From assembly GCF_047229345.1 (NCBI RefSeq), contig NZ_JBFTER010000129.1, forward strand, positions 1 to 12,585: a stretch of 12,585 bases of DNA, written 5' to 3'. Under the pieces are notes generated by a model that had not been told where the DNA came from, did not search any database, and saw only the letters and a program-made list of their open reading frames with translations. Positions 1-6,754 of this stretch are shown here, piece by piece. The translations under genes and the position numbers were made by a program. Each line of letters starts with the position of its first letter. Positions within the stretch are counted from its first letter, which is position 1. Source of the stretch: Cellulomonas_A sp047229345 (GTDB lineage: Bacteria; Actinomycetota; Actinomycetes; Actinomycetales; Cellulomonadaceae).

Positions 1-650
1 GTGCGCGTGACGTGGTGGCCGTCCTCGGCGCCCGCGCGGGCCCGCGGGGCCTCGGCCTCCATCTGCGCCTGGCGGCGGGCGCCGGGCTGCGGCTCCCTCT
101 TGTAGGCGGGGAGGCGGGGCCGCGGGTGCGCGCCGCCGGTCGACGGCTCCCGGGGCACGCCGCGACGGTCCGCCCGGGTCACGAGGGTCCCGTTGCTCGT
201 CCGCAGGTCACGGACGAGGAGGTGCCCGCTGCGTGCGGTCAGGCGGAGGTGCTCGCGCGAGAGCGCCGGGTCCTCGACGCGCAGGTGCGCGCTGCCCGCC
301 GGGCCCGCGCCGCGTCCGACGACCAGCCCCGGTGCGACCCCGGCGAGCGCGCCGCAGTCGGGTCCCGCGACCACGGCGACGTGGAACCGGGCGTGCAGCG
401 CGGCCTCGTCCCGTGGGGTGGGTCCGCGGCTGAGCCGGAGCTCGGCGCCGGCGAGGAACGGGTACCGCCCGCACGGGTGCGCGTCGTCGACCGCGACCGA
501 GCCCGCCGCCAGCCGCGCCCCGGGCGCCGACCACCGCGGGTCGCCCGTGAGGCGGCTGAGCGCGGTGCGGACGTCCTGCGCGCGGGTCCCGGGCGGCACG
601 TCGATCTCGGTGGCCGGCGCGGAGCCGGTGGGCTGCAGGAGGAGTCGCAC
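1..650 (-). CDS. FHA-domain protein, N-terminal part (possible FtsK/SpoIIIE or EssC-like ATPase), partial
   Basis: The reading frame is open from a GTG at 650 to the window edge (216 residues seen), so the C-terminus is missing. Residues 1-75 look like a small beta-rich, ubiquitin-like domain (starts VRLLLQPTGS). Residues 90-156 carry forkhead-associated (FHA) signatures: a GR pair at 112-113, SREH at 131-134 and TSNGT at 151-155, which is the phosphothreonine-binding set of that family. After about residue 158 the chain becomes Arg/Pro/Ala-rich and looks like a linker. In actinobacteria an N-terminal FHA placed like this often precedes FtsK/SpoIIIE ATPase domains, as in type VII secretion EssC/EccC-like proteins; that part is inference because no ATPase motif lies in the window. 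The start could also be GTG at 659. No in-frame ATG or GTG lies further upstream, and I see no Shine-Dalgarno. Confidence 0.72.
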   Translation of the reverse strand, partial: MRLLLQPTGSAPATEIDVPPGTRAQDVRTALSRLTGDPRWSAPGARLAAGSVAVDDAHPCGRYPFLAGAELRLSRGPTPRDEAALHARFHVAVVAGPDCGALAGVAPGLVVGRGAGPAGSAHLRVEDPALSREHLRLTARSGHLLVRDLRTSNGTLVTRADRRGVPREPSTGGAHPRPRLPAYKREPQPGARRQAQMEAEAPRARAGAEDGHHVTR

Positions 651-702
651 GGCGCCCACGGTGGTGCACGGCGGCCGGCGCGACCGGCGGGCGCGTGGCC
701 GC

Positions 703-717
703 CGGGGGAGTCCCCCG
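703..717 (-). terminator. Short hairpin after the ABC permease gene
   Basis: A 6-bp stem, CGGGGG with CCCCCG (703-708 and 712-717), closes on a 3-base loop. It lies about 30 bases downstream of the permease stop and upstream of the FHA-protein start. No T-run follows, as is common in high-GC actinobacteria, so its role as a terminator is inferred from position only. Confidence 0.35.
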
Positions 718-746
718 TGTCCACAGGCCCACCGGTCGGGTGAGGC

Positions 747-3410
747 TCAGTCCACGCCGAGCGCCGCGACCGGCGACGTGCGGGCGGCCGCGCGTCCGGG
801 CAGGACCGACGCGAGCATGCCCGCGGCCAGCGCGACGACGAGGACCAGCACGAGGTGCCACCACGTCACGGCCAGCACCACGTCCCCCATCGCGCCGAGC
901 AGCGTCGCGGAGCCGGCCCAGCCGTACACCGCGCCCAGGGCGACGCCCAGCGCAGCGCCCACTCCGGCGATGAGCGCACCCTCGATCGCGAGCATCCACC
1001 GCAGCCGGCGGCGCGAGAGCCCGATCGCGCGCAGCGTCGCCGACTCGCGGCGCCGCTCGAGCACCGACAGCGACAGCGTGTTCGCGACGCCGACGAGCGC
1101 GATGAGCACCGCGACCCCGAGCAGGCCCACGACGATCGCGAGGAGCGTGTCGATGAGTCTCTGGTTGCCCGCCCGCTCGAGGGCCGAGCCGTTGACCTCG
1201 ACGGACTCGTCGGCGAGCGCGTCCGACAGCGCCGGCACGACGTCCCCGGCGGCCTTGACGTCGTCGAGCCGGACCCAGACGCGGGTCACCGGGGCCTCGG
1301 GGGACAGCCCGTCGAGCACGTCCGGCGTCACGTAGGCGGTCTCGCCCCCCATGTCGACCACCCCGGCGCGCAGGCCGAGCTCCCGGCCGCCGGGTGGCAG
1401 CGCCCCGTCCGCCCCGGACGTGCGCCCGACGACGTCCACGACGTCGCCCTCGTCGATGCCGAGCCGCTCGGCGAAGTCGGCGCCCAGCACGACGGTCCCC
1501 GGCTCCAGCCGGCTCGCGAGCACCTCCCCGTCGCGCATCAGCGACCGGGCGACGGCCGGAGTGACGGCGTACACGTCCGTCGGGATCCCCTCGGTGCCCC
1601 CTGCCGGCTCGATCGTGCCGAGCGTCGAGGCCAGGGTCGCCGTGTCGGCGACGCCGTCGGCCGCCGCGAGGGTCGAGACCGCGGCGGACGCGATCGCCGG
1701 CCGCTCGCCCGTGCCGTCGTCGAACGCGGTGACCTGCACGTCGACCGGGTACCGCTCGTCGAGCTCCCGGTCGAGCGTCACGCGCGCGCTCGCGGCGCCG
1801 GTGCTCATGAGCGCGACGAGGGTCACGCCGATGAGCAGCGCGGTGCTCGTCGCGGCCGTGCGGCGGGGGTTGCGCAGCGTGTTCGCGGTCGCGAGGCGCG
1901 CGGTCGGGCCGTTCCCCGCGAACGTGCGCCCGACGAGGCCCACGACGCGCGGCACCCAGTACACGGCGCCGAGCAGGATCCCGACGAACGACGTGGCGCC
2001 CCCGAGGACCCCGAGCGCGAGACCGACCATCGGGTTGAGGAGGGCGCCGAGGACCACGCCGCCCGCGAGGGCGACGAAGCCGCCGGCAGTCAGCAGCAGG
2101 CTCACCACGAGGCGGGCCCGCCCTCCGCGCCCGCCGACCTCGGCGAGCTCGGCGGGGCGCAGCGCCGCGACGGGAGCGACGCGGGTCGCCGCACGTGCGG
2201 GCAGCAGCGCCGCGAGCACCGTGACGGTCGTGCCCACCGCGAGCGGCACGAGGACGACCCACGGCGTGATCGTCACCGTCCCGGGCAGCGGCACGTCGAG
2301 GTCGACGCGCTGCAGGACGAGCAGCGCCACCTGCGCGAGCACGGTGCCGGTCAGGAGCCCGGCGAACGAGGCGACGCTGCCCAGGATCGCGGCCTCGGTG
2401 AGCACCGACCGGCGGACCTGGCCGCGCACCGCCCCGACGCACCGCAGGAGCGCGAGCGTGCGGGTGCGCTGGGCCACGAGGACCTGGAAGGTGTTCGCGA
2501 TGACGAGGGCGGCGACGACGAGCGCGATCGACGCGAACCCCAGGACGAGCCCGGTGAAGACGTCGGTGCCCTGCGTGACCCGCCCGAGCGCCCGGATCGC
2601 GGCCTCGTCGGGCGTGAGGACGGTGACGTCGTCGACGGCGTCCCCGACCAGCGTCGTGATGCGGGCCGCGCTCGTGCCGGGGGTCAGGGCGAGCAGCGCA
2701 CCGGTCGGCTGGAGCTCGTCGAGCGACGCGGCACCCGCGACGGCCTGGACGTCCTCGAGGGGGAGCACCGCGGCGCCGCCCATCGCGAGGTACGCGCCGC
2801 GCGGGTCGTCGAGGAGCCCGGTGACCTCGAGCGGGTAGTCCTCCGACTCGTAGGAGCCCTCGGCGGAGGTCTCGCTCGGGTCCGGCTCCCGCTCCGAGGC
2901 CGGGGAGGGGGTCGCGGTCGCTGCGGGTGACTCCGTGGCGTCCGCCGGGACCCACCGCACCCGGCTCGTCACGACCTCGTCGCCGGGGCGCACGCCGATC
3001 CGCTCGGCCGTGGCGGCGGGCAGCGCGATCTCGCCCGGCTGCTCGGGGAGCCGGCCGTCGACCAGCTCGAGCGGGTCGAGGCGCGGGTCGGACGCGCGGG
3101 GCAGGGCGAGCAGCGAGGCACGCTTGCCGCCGCCCGCCCGGACCTCCAGCCAGCCGTGCACGTCGGGCTGGACGGCGTCGACGCCCGGGAGCGCGCGCAG
3201 CGCCGCGAGGTCGTCGCTCGTCACGACGCCGTCGACCAGGAGGTCGGCGTCCGCGAGCGTGGCCGCGACGGAGTCGTAGCTCGTGCGCGTCATGACACCG
3301 CCGGCGAGGAGCGTCGCCGCGACGAACGCCGTGCCGATGGCGATCGCGATGCCGCCCGAGGCGAGGCGCCCGAGGCTGCGCCGCATCTGGGCCAGGGTGA
3401 GACGCAGCAT
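747..3410 (-). CDS. ABC transporter permease, two-module FtsX/MacB type
   Basis: This 887-residue membrane protein is the permease partner of the ATPase encoded just upstream. Residues 17-40 form TM1, followed by a large extracytoplasmic MacB-like periplasmic core domain (about 41-285). An FtsX-type bundle follows (about 288-312, 340-367, 384-405), ending in VAPVAALRPAEL. Residues 435-485 hold a helical hairpin, about 522-545 a further helix, then a second extracytoplasmic domain (about 546-750) and a second FtsX bundle (755-782, 809-833, 848-870) ending in SPVAALGVD. About ten helices with two FtsX halves in one chain means it probably needs no second permease. Start ATG at 3410 is chosen because its A and T overlap the ATPase stop (TGATG), which implies translational coupling. 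Residues about 155-192 form a Ser/Pro/Glu/Thr-rich insert in the first outer domain. Such permeases are mechanotransmitters or exporters of lipophilic compounds, peptides or lipoproteins; the substrate is unknown. Confidence 0.92.
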   Translation of the reverse strand: MLRLTLAQMRRSLGRLASGGIAIAIGTAFVAATLLAGGVMTRTSYDSVAATLADADLLVDGVVTSDDLAALRALPGVDAVQPDVHGWLEVRAGGGKRASLLALPRASDPRLDPLELVDGRLPEQPGEIALPAATAERIGVRPGDEVVTSRVRWVPADATESPAATATPSPASEREPDPSETSAEGSYESEDYPLEVTGLLDDPRGAYLAMGGAAVLPLEDVQAVAGAASLDELQPTGALLALTPGTSAARITTLVGDAVDDVTVLTPDEAAIRALGRVTQGTDVFTGLVLGFASIALVVAALVIANTFQVLVAQRTRTLALLRCVGAVRGQVRRSVLTEAAILGSVASFAGLLTGTVLAQVALLVLQRVDLDVPLPGTVTITPWVVLVPLAVGTTVTVLAALLPARAATRVAPVAALRPAELAEVGGRGGRARLVVSLLLTAGGFVALAGGVVLGALLNPMVGLALGVLGGATSFVGILLGAVYWVPRVVGLVGRTFAGNGPTARLATANTLRNPRRTAATSTALLIGVTLVALMSTGAASARVTLDRELDERYPVDVQVTAFDDGTGERPAIASAAVSTLAAADGVADTATLASTLGTIEPAGGTEGIPTDVYAVTPAVARSLMRDGEVLASRLEPGTVVLGADFAERLGIDEGDVVDVVGRTSGADGALPPGGRELGLRAGVVDMGGETAYVTPDVLDGLSPEAPVTRVWVRLDDVKAAGDVVPALSDALADESVEVNGSALERAGNQRLIDTLLAIVVGLLGVAVLIALVGVANTLSLSVLERRRESATLRAIGLSRRRLRWMLAIEGALIAGVGAALGVALGAVYGWAGSATLLGAMGDVVLAVTWWHLVLVLVVALAAGMLASVLPGRAAARTSPVAALGVD

Positions 3411-4231
3411 CAGGCGCGCACCGCCGGGATGCTGCCGGTCGCCGGCACCGGCTCGCCCGCGGGGACCTCGAGCCGGCGCAGCGCGTCGAGGCCCGCGAGG
3501 ACCGCGTCGGGTGTCGGGTCGACGATGTCGCCGGCGATCCGCCCGTCGGCGAGGAGCACGACGCGGTCGGCGTACGCGGCGGCGGTCGGGTCGTGCGTGA
3601 CCATGATGACCGTGCGGCCCAGCTCGCGCACCGAGCGCCGCAGGAAGCTGAGCACCTCGGCGCCGGAGCGCGAGTCGAGGTTGCCGGTCGGCTCGTCGGC
3701 GAACACGACCTCGGGCCGGGCGATGAGCGCACGGGCGATCGCGACGCGCTGCTGCTGACCGCCCGAGAGCTCGGCCGGGCGGTGCGCGAGGCGGTCGCGC
3801 AGGCCGAGCGTCCCCACGAGCGTGTCGAGCCACTCCGCGTCGACCGCCGCTCCCGCGAGGTCGAGCGGCAGCGTGATGTTCTGCGCCGCGGTGAACATCG
3901 GCAGCAGGTTGAAGGACTGGAAGACGAACCCGACCCGGTCGCGCCGCAGCCGCGTGAGGGCGTCGTCGTCGAGCGTCGTGACGTCGGTGTCGCCGAGGTG
4001 CACCGTGCCCGAGGTCGCCGAGTCCAGGCCCGCGAGGAGGTGCATGAGCGTCGACTTGCCCGAGCCCGAGGGGCCCATGATCGCGGTGAACTCCCCGGCC
4101 GCGAAGTCCACGTCGACGCCGGCGAGCGCGTGCACCGCGGAGGCCCCGCTGCCGTACACCTTGGTGAGGCCGCGCGCGCGGGAGGCGACGTGCGGCTCGG
4201 GGCCGGCAGGGCGGTAGACGGTCGTGTCCAC
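3410..4231 (-). CDS. ABC transporter ATP-binding protein, MacB/LolD type
   Basis: This 273-residue cytoplasmic ATPase powers the FtsX-type permease encoded directly downstream. All nucleotide-binding motifs are present: Walker A GPSGSGKST at 53-61, Q-loop Q105 in FVFQSFNLLP, signature LSGGQQQR at 155-162, Walker B VVFADE at 175-180, D-loop NLD at 184-186 and the H-loop histidine H213 in MVTHD. The sequence around NLLPMFTAAQNITLPL is typical of the MacB/LolD/FtsE-like branch. A tail of about 40 residues after the core is rich in Ala/Pro. Start GTG at 4231 has a GGAG ribosome-binding site (4237-4240, 5-base spacer). The gene follows the NarL-type regulator on the same strand after 108 bases, so control by that system is likely but inferred. 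Confidence 0.95.
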   Translation of the reverse strand: MDTTVYRPAGPEPHVASRARGLTKVYGSGASAVHALAGVDVDFAAGEFTAIMGPSGSGKSTLMHLLAGLDSATSGTVHLGDTDVTTLDDDALTRLRRDRVGFVFQSFNLLPMFTAAQNITLPLDLAGAAVDAEWLDTLVGTLGLRDRLAHRPAELSGGQQQRVAIARALIARPEVVFADEPTGNLDSRSGAEVLSFLRRSVRELGRTVIMVTHDPTAAAYADRVVLLADGRIAGDIVDPTPDAVLAGLDALRRLEVPAGEPVPATGSIPAVRA

Positions 4232-4236
4232 GGGTG

Positions 4237-4272
4237 CTCCAGGGGGTCATCGGGGTGGTGGTCCCGACGCTA
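4237..4272 (-). promoter_or_regulatory. Candidate promoter and RBS of the ABC exporter operon
   Basis: On the minus strand a -10-like TAGCGT (4272 to 4267) precedes a leader of roughly 30 bases with GGAG (4240 to 4237) placed 5 bases before the GTG start. No convincing -35 is seen. Upstream, at 4281-4294, a 7-base unit GGTGCGC is repeated twice in tandem where an activator could bind. The RBS is fairly clear; the promoter is tentative. Confidence 0.4.
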
Positions 4273-4339
4273 CGGAGCACGGTGCGCGGTGCGCGTCGGG
4301 CCGTGGGCTGGTCCGGCGGTCATCCCGTGGGGGGACGGC

Positions 4340-5059
4340 TCACGCCCCGGGTCGCACGAGGCCCGTCTCGTAGGCGACGACGACGGCCTGGACGCGGTCG
4401 CGCGCCCCGAGCTTGGCGAGGATGCGCCCGACGTGCGTCTTGACGGTGGCCTCCGCGACGAACAGGTCCTGGCCGATCTCGGTGTTGGACCGACCCCGGG
4501 CCATGTGCACGAGCACCTCGCGCTCGCGGTCCGTGAGCTCGGCGACGGCGGCGTGCGCCGGGCCTGCCTCGCCGGCGTGCTGCTCCGCGGGGAGCACGGT
4601 GACGAGGTGCTCGATGAGCCGGCGCGTGCTCGACGGCGCGATGACCGCGTCGCCCGCGTGCACCGTGCGGATCGCGTCGAGCATCTCCTCGGGCGGGGCG
4701 TCCTTGAGCAGGAAGCCGCTCGCGCCGGCGCGGATCGCGGCGAGGACGTACTCGTCGAGGTCGAAGGTCGTGAGCACGATGATGCGCGGGGCGGGCTCCC
4801 CGGGGGTCGCGGCGGCGGTGATCGCCGCGGTCGCCGCGAGCCCGTCCATCGTGGGCATGCGCACGTCCATCAGCACGACGTCGACCTGGCCGACGACGCT
4901 CCGGGACGCCGCGTCGGGGGCGAGCGCCCGGACGATCTGCGCCCCGTCGCCCGCCTCGAGGACGACCTCCAGGTCGGGCTGGGAGTCGATCACCATGCGG
5001 AACCCGGCACGCACGAGCTGCTGGTCGTCGACGAGGGCGACGCGGACGGGGCCGCTCAC
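4340..5059 (-). CDS. Response regulator, NarL/LuxR family
   Basis: A 239-residue DNA-binding regulator of a two-component system. The receiver domain (about 5-135) has the acidic pair D11/D12, the phosphoacceptor D65 in VVLMDVRMP, T97/T98 in VLTTFD and the conserved lysine K119 in FLLKD. The C-terminal LuxR-type helix-turn-helix (about 174-235) begins with LTDREREVL and has the recognition segment VAEATVKTHVGRILAKLGARDR. Two small Ala/Pro-rich insertions (near 48-58 and 83-91) lengthen the receiver slightly. Start GTG at 5059 overlaps the kinase stop by four bases (GTGA) and has GGAAG 5 bases upstream, within the kinase C-terminal codons. It is co-transcribed with the kinase. The ABC exporter 108 bases downstream on the same strand is the most likely target. 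Confidence 0.95.
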   Translation of the reverse strand: MSGPVRVALVDDQQLVRAGFRMVIDSQPDLEVVLEAGDGAQIVRALAPDAASRSVVGQVDVVLMDVRMPTMDGLAATAAITAAATPGEPAPRIIVLTTFDLDEYVLAAIRAGASGFLLKDAPPEEMLDAIRTVHAGDAVIAPSSTRRLIEHLVTVLPAEQHAGEAGPAHAAVAELTDREREVLVHMARGRSNTEIGQDLFVAEATVKTHVGRILAKLGARDRVQAVVVAYETGLVRPGA

Positions 5060-6489
5060 AGCGGCTTCCGGGTGGTCATGTCGGGGGCTCCCTGAGGTGC
5101 TGTCGATGGTGGTCCTGCTGCGGTCGGACGTGCGGGTGGGGTCGCGGGTGCGGGCGGGGCTGCGGGCTCCGGTGCCGCCGGCCCCGGGCCGGTCGTGGGT
5201 GCGGCCGGCACGCCGGGTGACGAGGCACGGTCGCCCCCCACGGGCGGCAGGGGGAGCTGCGCGCGGACCCGGAACCCGCCGCCGGGACGCGGACCGGCCG
5301 TGACGGAGCCACCGAACATCGCCGCACGCTCGCGCATCCCGAGCAGGCCCTGGCCGAGCCCGTCGGACTCGGCGGCGGCGCCGCGCCCGTCGTCGCCCAC
5401 CTCGAGCACGAGCGACGCGTCGAGCCACTGCACGACGACGGTCACGGTCGGGTCGGGCCCGGCGTGCTTGAGGATGTTGGTCAGCGCCTCCTGGCAGATC
5501 CGGTAGGCCGTGAGGCCGGCGCCGGGCGGCAGGCGGCGGGCCGTGCCCATGCGCACGAGGGAGACGCGCAGCCCGCTCGCCCGCACCTGCTCGACGAGGG
5601 CCTCGAGGTCCTGCTCGGCGGGCTGCGGCGTGTAGGGGGCTCCGCCGCCCGGGCCGCCGGGTCCGGTCGAGATGCCGCTCACCGCGTGCGCCGCGCCGCC
5701 GGGCTGGGCGGGCTCGTCCGTGCGCAGCACGCCGAGCAGCCGGCGCATGTCGCCGAGCGCCGCACGCCCGGTCTCGGCGATCGTGCCGAGCGAGCGCGCC
5801 GCGGCGGCGGGGTCGGCCCCGGCGGCGTACCGGCCGCCGTCGGCCTGGGCGATGATCACGCTCAGGGAGTGCGCGACGATGTCGTGCATCTCGCGGGCGA
5901 TGCGGGACCGCTCCGCCGCCGTCGCGATCTGGTGCTGCTGGTCGCGCTCGATCTCGAGCCGGCGCGCACGGTCGACGAGGGCGTCCATCGCCTCGCGGCG
6001 CGAGCGGCGCACGAGGCCGAACGCCCAGACGGCGAGCGCGATCGCGGTGCCGAACGCGAACGCGAACGCGCCCGCGAACGGGTCGTACGACCACGCGAGC
6101 GTGAGGCCGAGCACGAGCGACCCGACGATCGCGCCGACGACCGCGACGCGGTGCGCCCAGCGCGGCCCGTGGACCGTGACGGAGTACAGGGCGAGCAGCA
6201 CCGCGACGTCGGCCGGCAGCAGCGGGCCGTAGCCGCCGGTGAGGTGGATGAGCGCGATCGTGTAGACGGTCACGACCGAGGCGACCGGCTGGGCGCGGCG
6301 CCACGCGAGGGGCGCGATCAGGGCGAGGGCGATCAGGGGCACGCCGGCGCTCTGGTACCCCGCCTCGTACACGGTCCCCACCAGCGCGGTGATCGGGACG
6401 GCGACGAGCGCGAGGAGCGCGGTGCCCGCGGCGTCGACGGCGAGCCGATGGGTGTCCTCCCACCGGATCGCTCGCTCCCACCAGCCCAC
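5056..6489 (-). CDS. Sensor histidine kinase, NarL-partner (HisKA_3) type
   Basis: A 477-residue membrane kinase that phosphorylates the overlapping NarL-type regulator. The N-terminal half has five or six hydrophobic segments between residues about 21 and 161 with very short loops, so sensing is probably within the membrane. The HisKA_3 dimerisation segment holds the phosphoacceptor H202 in AREMHDIVAHSLSV. The ATPase domain has N338 in EALTNILKHA, DDGRG at 366-370 and GLLGMRERA at 381-389. A Pro/Ala-rich tail of about 45 residues (about 423-469) follows the catalytic core and is unusual. I chose GTG at 6489 because a -10 box TACGCT lies exactly 6 bases before it, suggesting a leaderless mRNA. 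GTGs at 6513 (485 residues) and 6528 (490 residues) are in frame but have no clear RBS. Confidence 0.93.
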   Translation of the reverse strand: MGWWERAIRWEDTHRLAVDAAGTALLALVAVPITALVGTVYEAGYQSAGVPLIALALIAPLAWRRAQPVASVVTVYTIALIHLTGGYGPLLPADVAVLLALYSVTVHGPRWAHRVAVVGAIVGSLVLGLTLAWSYDPFAGAFAFAFGTAIALAVWAFGLVRRSRREAMDALVDRARRLEIERDQQHQIATAAERSRIAREMHDIVAHSLSVIIAQADGGRYAAGADPAAAARSLGTIAETGRAALGDMRRLLGVLRTDEPAQPGGAAHAVSGISTGPGGPGGGAPYTPQPAEQDLEALVEQVRASGLRVSLVRMGTARRLPPGAGLTAYRICQEALTNILKHAGPDPTVTVVVQWLDASLVLEVGDDGRGAAAESDGLGQGLLGMRERAAMFGGSVTAGPRPGGGFRVRAQLPLPPVGGDRASSPGVPAAPTTGPGPAAPEPAAPPAPATPPARPTAAGPPSTAPQGAPDMTTRKPL

Positions 6490-6495
6490 CGGACG

Positions 6496-6501
6496 AGCGT
6501 A
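6496..6501 (-). promoter_or_regulatory. -10 box, leaderless promoter of the NarL-type kinase
   Basis: TACGCT on the minus strand fits the actinobacterial TANNNT -10 consensus. It is followed by CGTCCG and then the GTG at 6489, so transcription would begin at or next to the start codon. No -35 or Shine-Dalgarno is evident. The same layout occurs at three other genes in this window. Confidence 0.5.
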
Positions 6502-6578
6502 GGCACCGGGCACCGCGCCGTCGTGCACCCGGGGGTGGACGGCCCGTCGCCGCGCCGTCCGTCCGCGGGGGGACCGGA

Positions 6579-6607
6579 CCGCCTGCCGGGAGGGGACCGG
6601 CAGGCGG
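6579..6607. repeat. Hairpin 1 in the divergent control region
   Basis: Perfect 11-bp inverted repeat: CCGCCTGCCGG (6579-6589) and CCGGCAGGCGG (6597-6607) around a 7-base loop, gagggga. It lies between the two divergent two-component promoters, where no terminator is needed for either known gene. Its last two bases overlap the next hairpin. Confidence 0.75.
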
Positions 6608-6630
6608 CCGTCGTGCTCACCACGACGGCC
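6606..6630. repeat. Hairpin 2 in the divergent control region
   Basis: Perfect 10-bp inverted repeat: GGCCGTCGTG (6606-6615) and CACGACGGCC (6621-6630) around the 5-base loop ctcac. It abuts hairpin 1. Possible roles are a terminator of an unseen transcript, an insulator between divergent promoters, or a protein-binding site. No T-run follows on either strand. Confidence 0.75.
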
Positions 6631-6682
6631 GAGGGCCGCCGTCTCGTAGGCAACCAGGCCGCGCCCCGCCGGTCAAGAGGTA

Positions 6683-6699
6683 ACTTAGGCCGCCTAAGT
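6683..6699. promoter_or_regulatory. 17-bp inverted repeat, candidate operator upstream of the OmpR-type regulator
   Basis: ACTTAGG (6683-6689), spacer CCG, CCTAAGT (6693-6699) form a perfect 7-bp dyad. It is AT-richer than its surroundings and sits 44-60 bases upstream of the -10 box of the OmpR-type gene. Size and symmetry suit a dimeric transcription factor. It is not a match to the 19-bp DtxR/IdeR iron box, although TTAGG/CCTAA half-sites are shared. Autoregulation by the adjacent regulator is possible but unproven. Confidence 0.55.
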
Positions 6700-6742
6700 A
6701 AGTCGTCCGCGGAAGTCCTCCGGACATCGCACGGTCGTGACC

Positions 6743-6748
6743 TAGCAT
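6743..6748 (+). promoter_or_regulatory. -10 box, leaderless promoter of the OmpR-type system
   Basis: TAGCAT fits the TANNNT consensus and is followed by GGGCCA and then ATG at 6755, which places the expected transcription start at the A of the start codon. No Shine-Dalgarno precedes the ATG and no good -35 is seen 17-18 bases upstream, as would suit an activator-dependent promoter. Confidence 0.6.
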
Positions 6749-6754
6749 GGGCCA

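Noticed and set aside
717..725. GTGTCCACA resembling a DnaA box
   Set aside because: It is a single 9-mer with one mismatch, with no second box, no AT-rich unwinding region and no replication genes.
855..2930. Plus-strand open frames of 691 and 495 residues opposite the permease
   Set aside because: Composition is Arg/Gly/Ala-rich without motifs, as expected for antisense frames in high-GC DNA. The opposite strand has a clear FtsX permease.
208..4280. Very long open frames on the minus strand (1,174 and 1,177 residues) across the ABC genes
   Set aside because: The first is an Arg/Pro/Ala-rich shadow. The second is real only from 3410 down to 747; its upstream part is an out-of-frame overlap of the ATPase gene.
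6683..6699. DtxR/IdeR iron box
   Set aside because: Half-sites TTAGG/CCTAA are present but separated by 3 bases, not the 9 of the 19-bp consensus.
6490..6754. Small gene in the divergent gap
   Set aside because: No frame with a plausible start, RBS and codon bias was found; only hairpins and promoter-like elements stand out.
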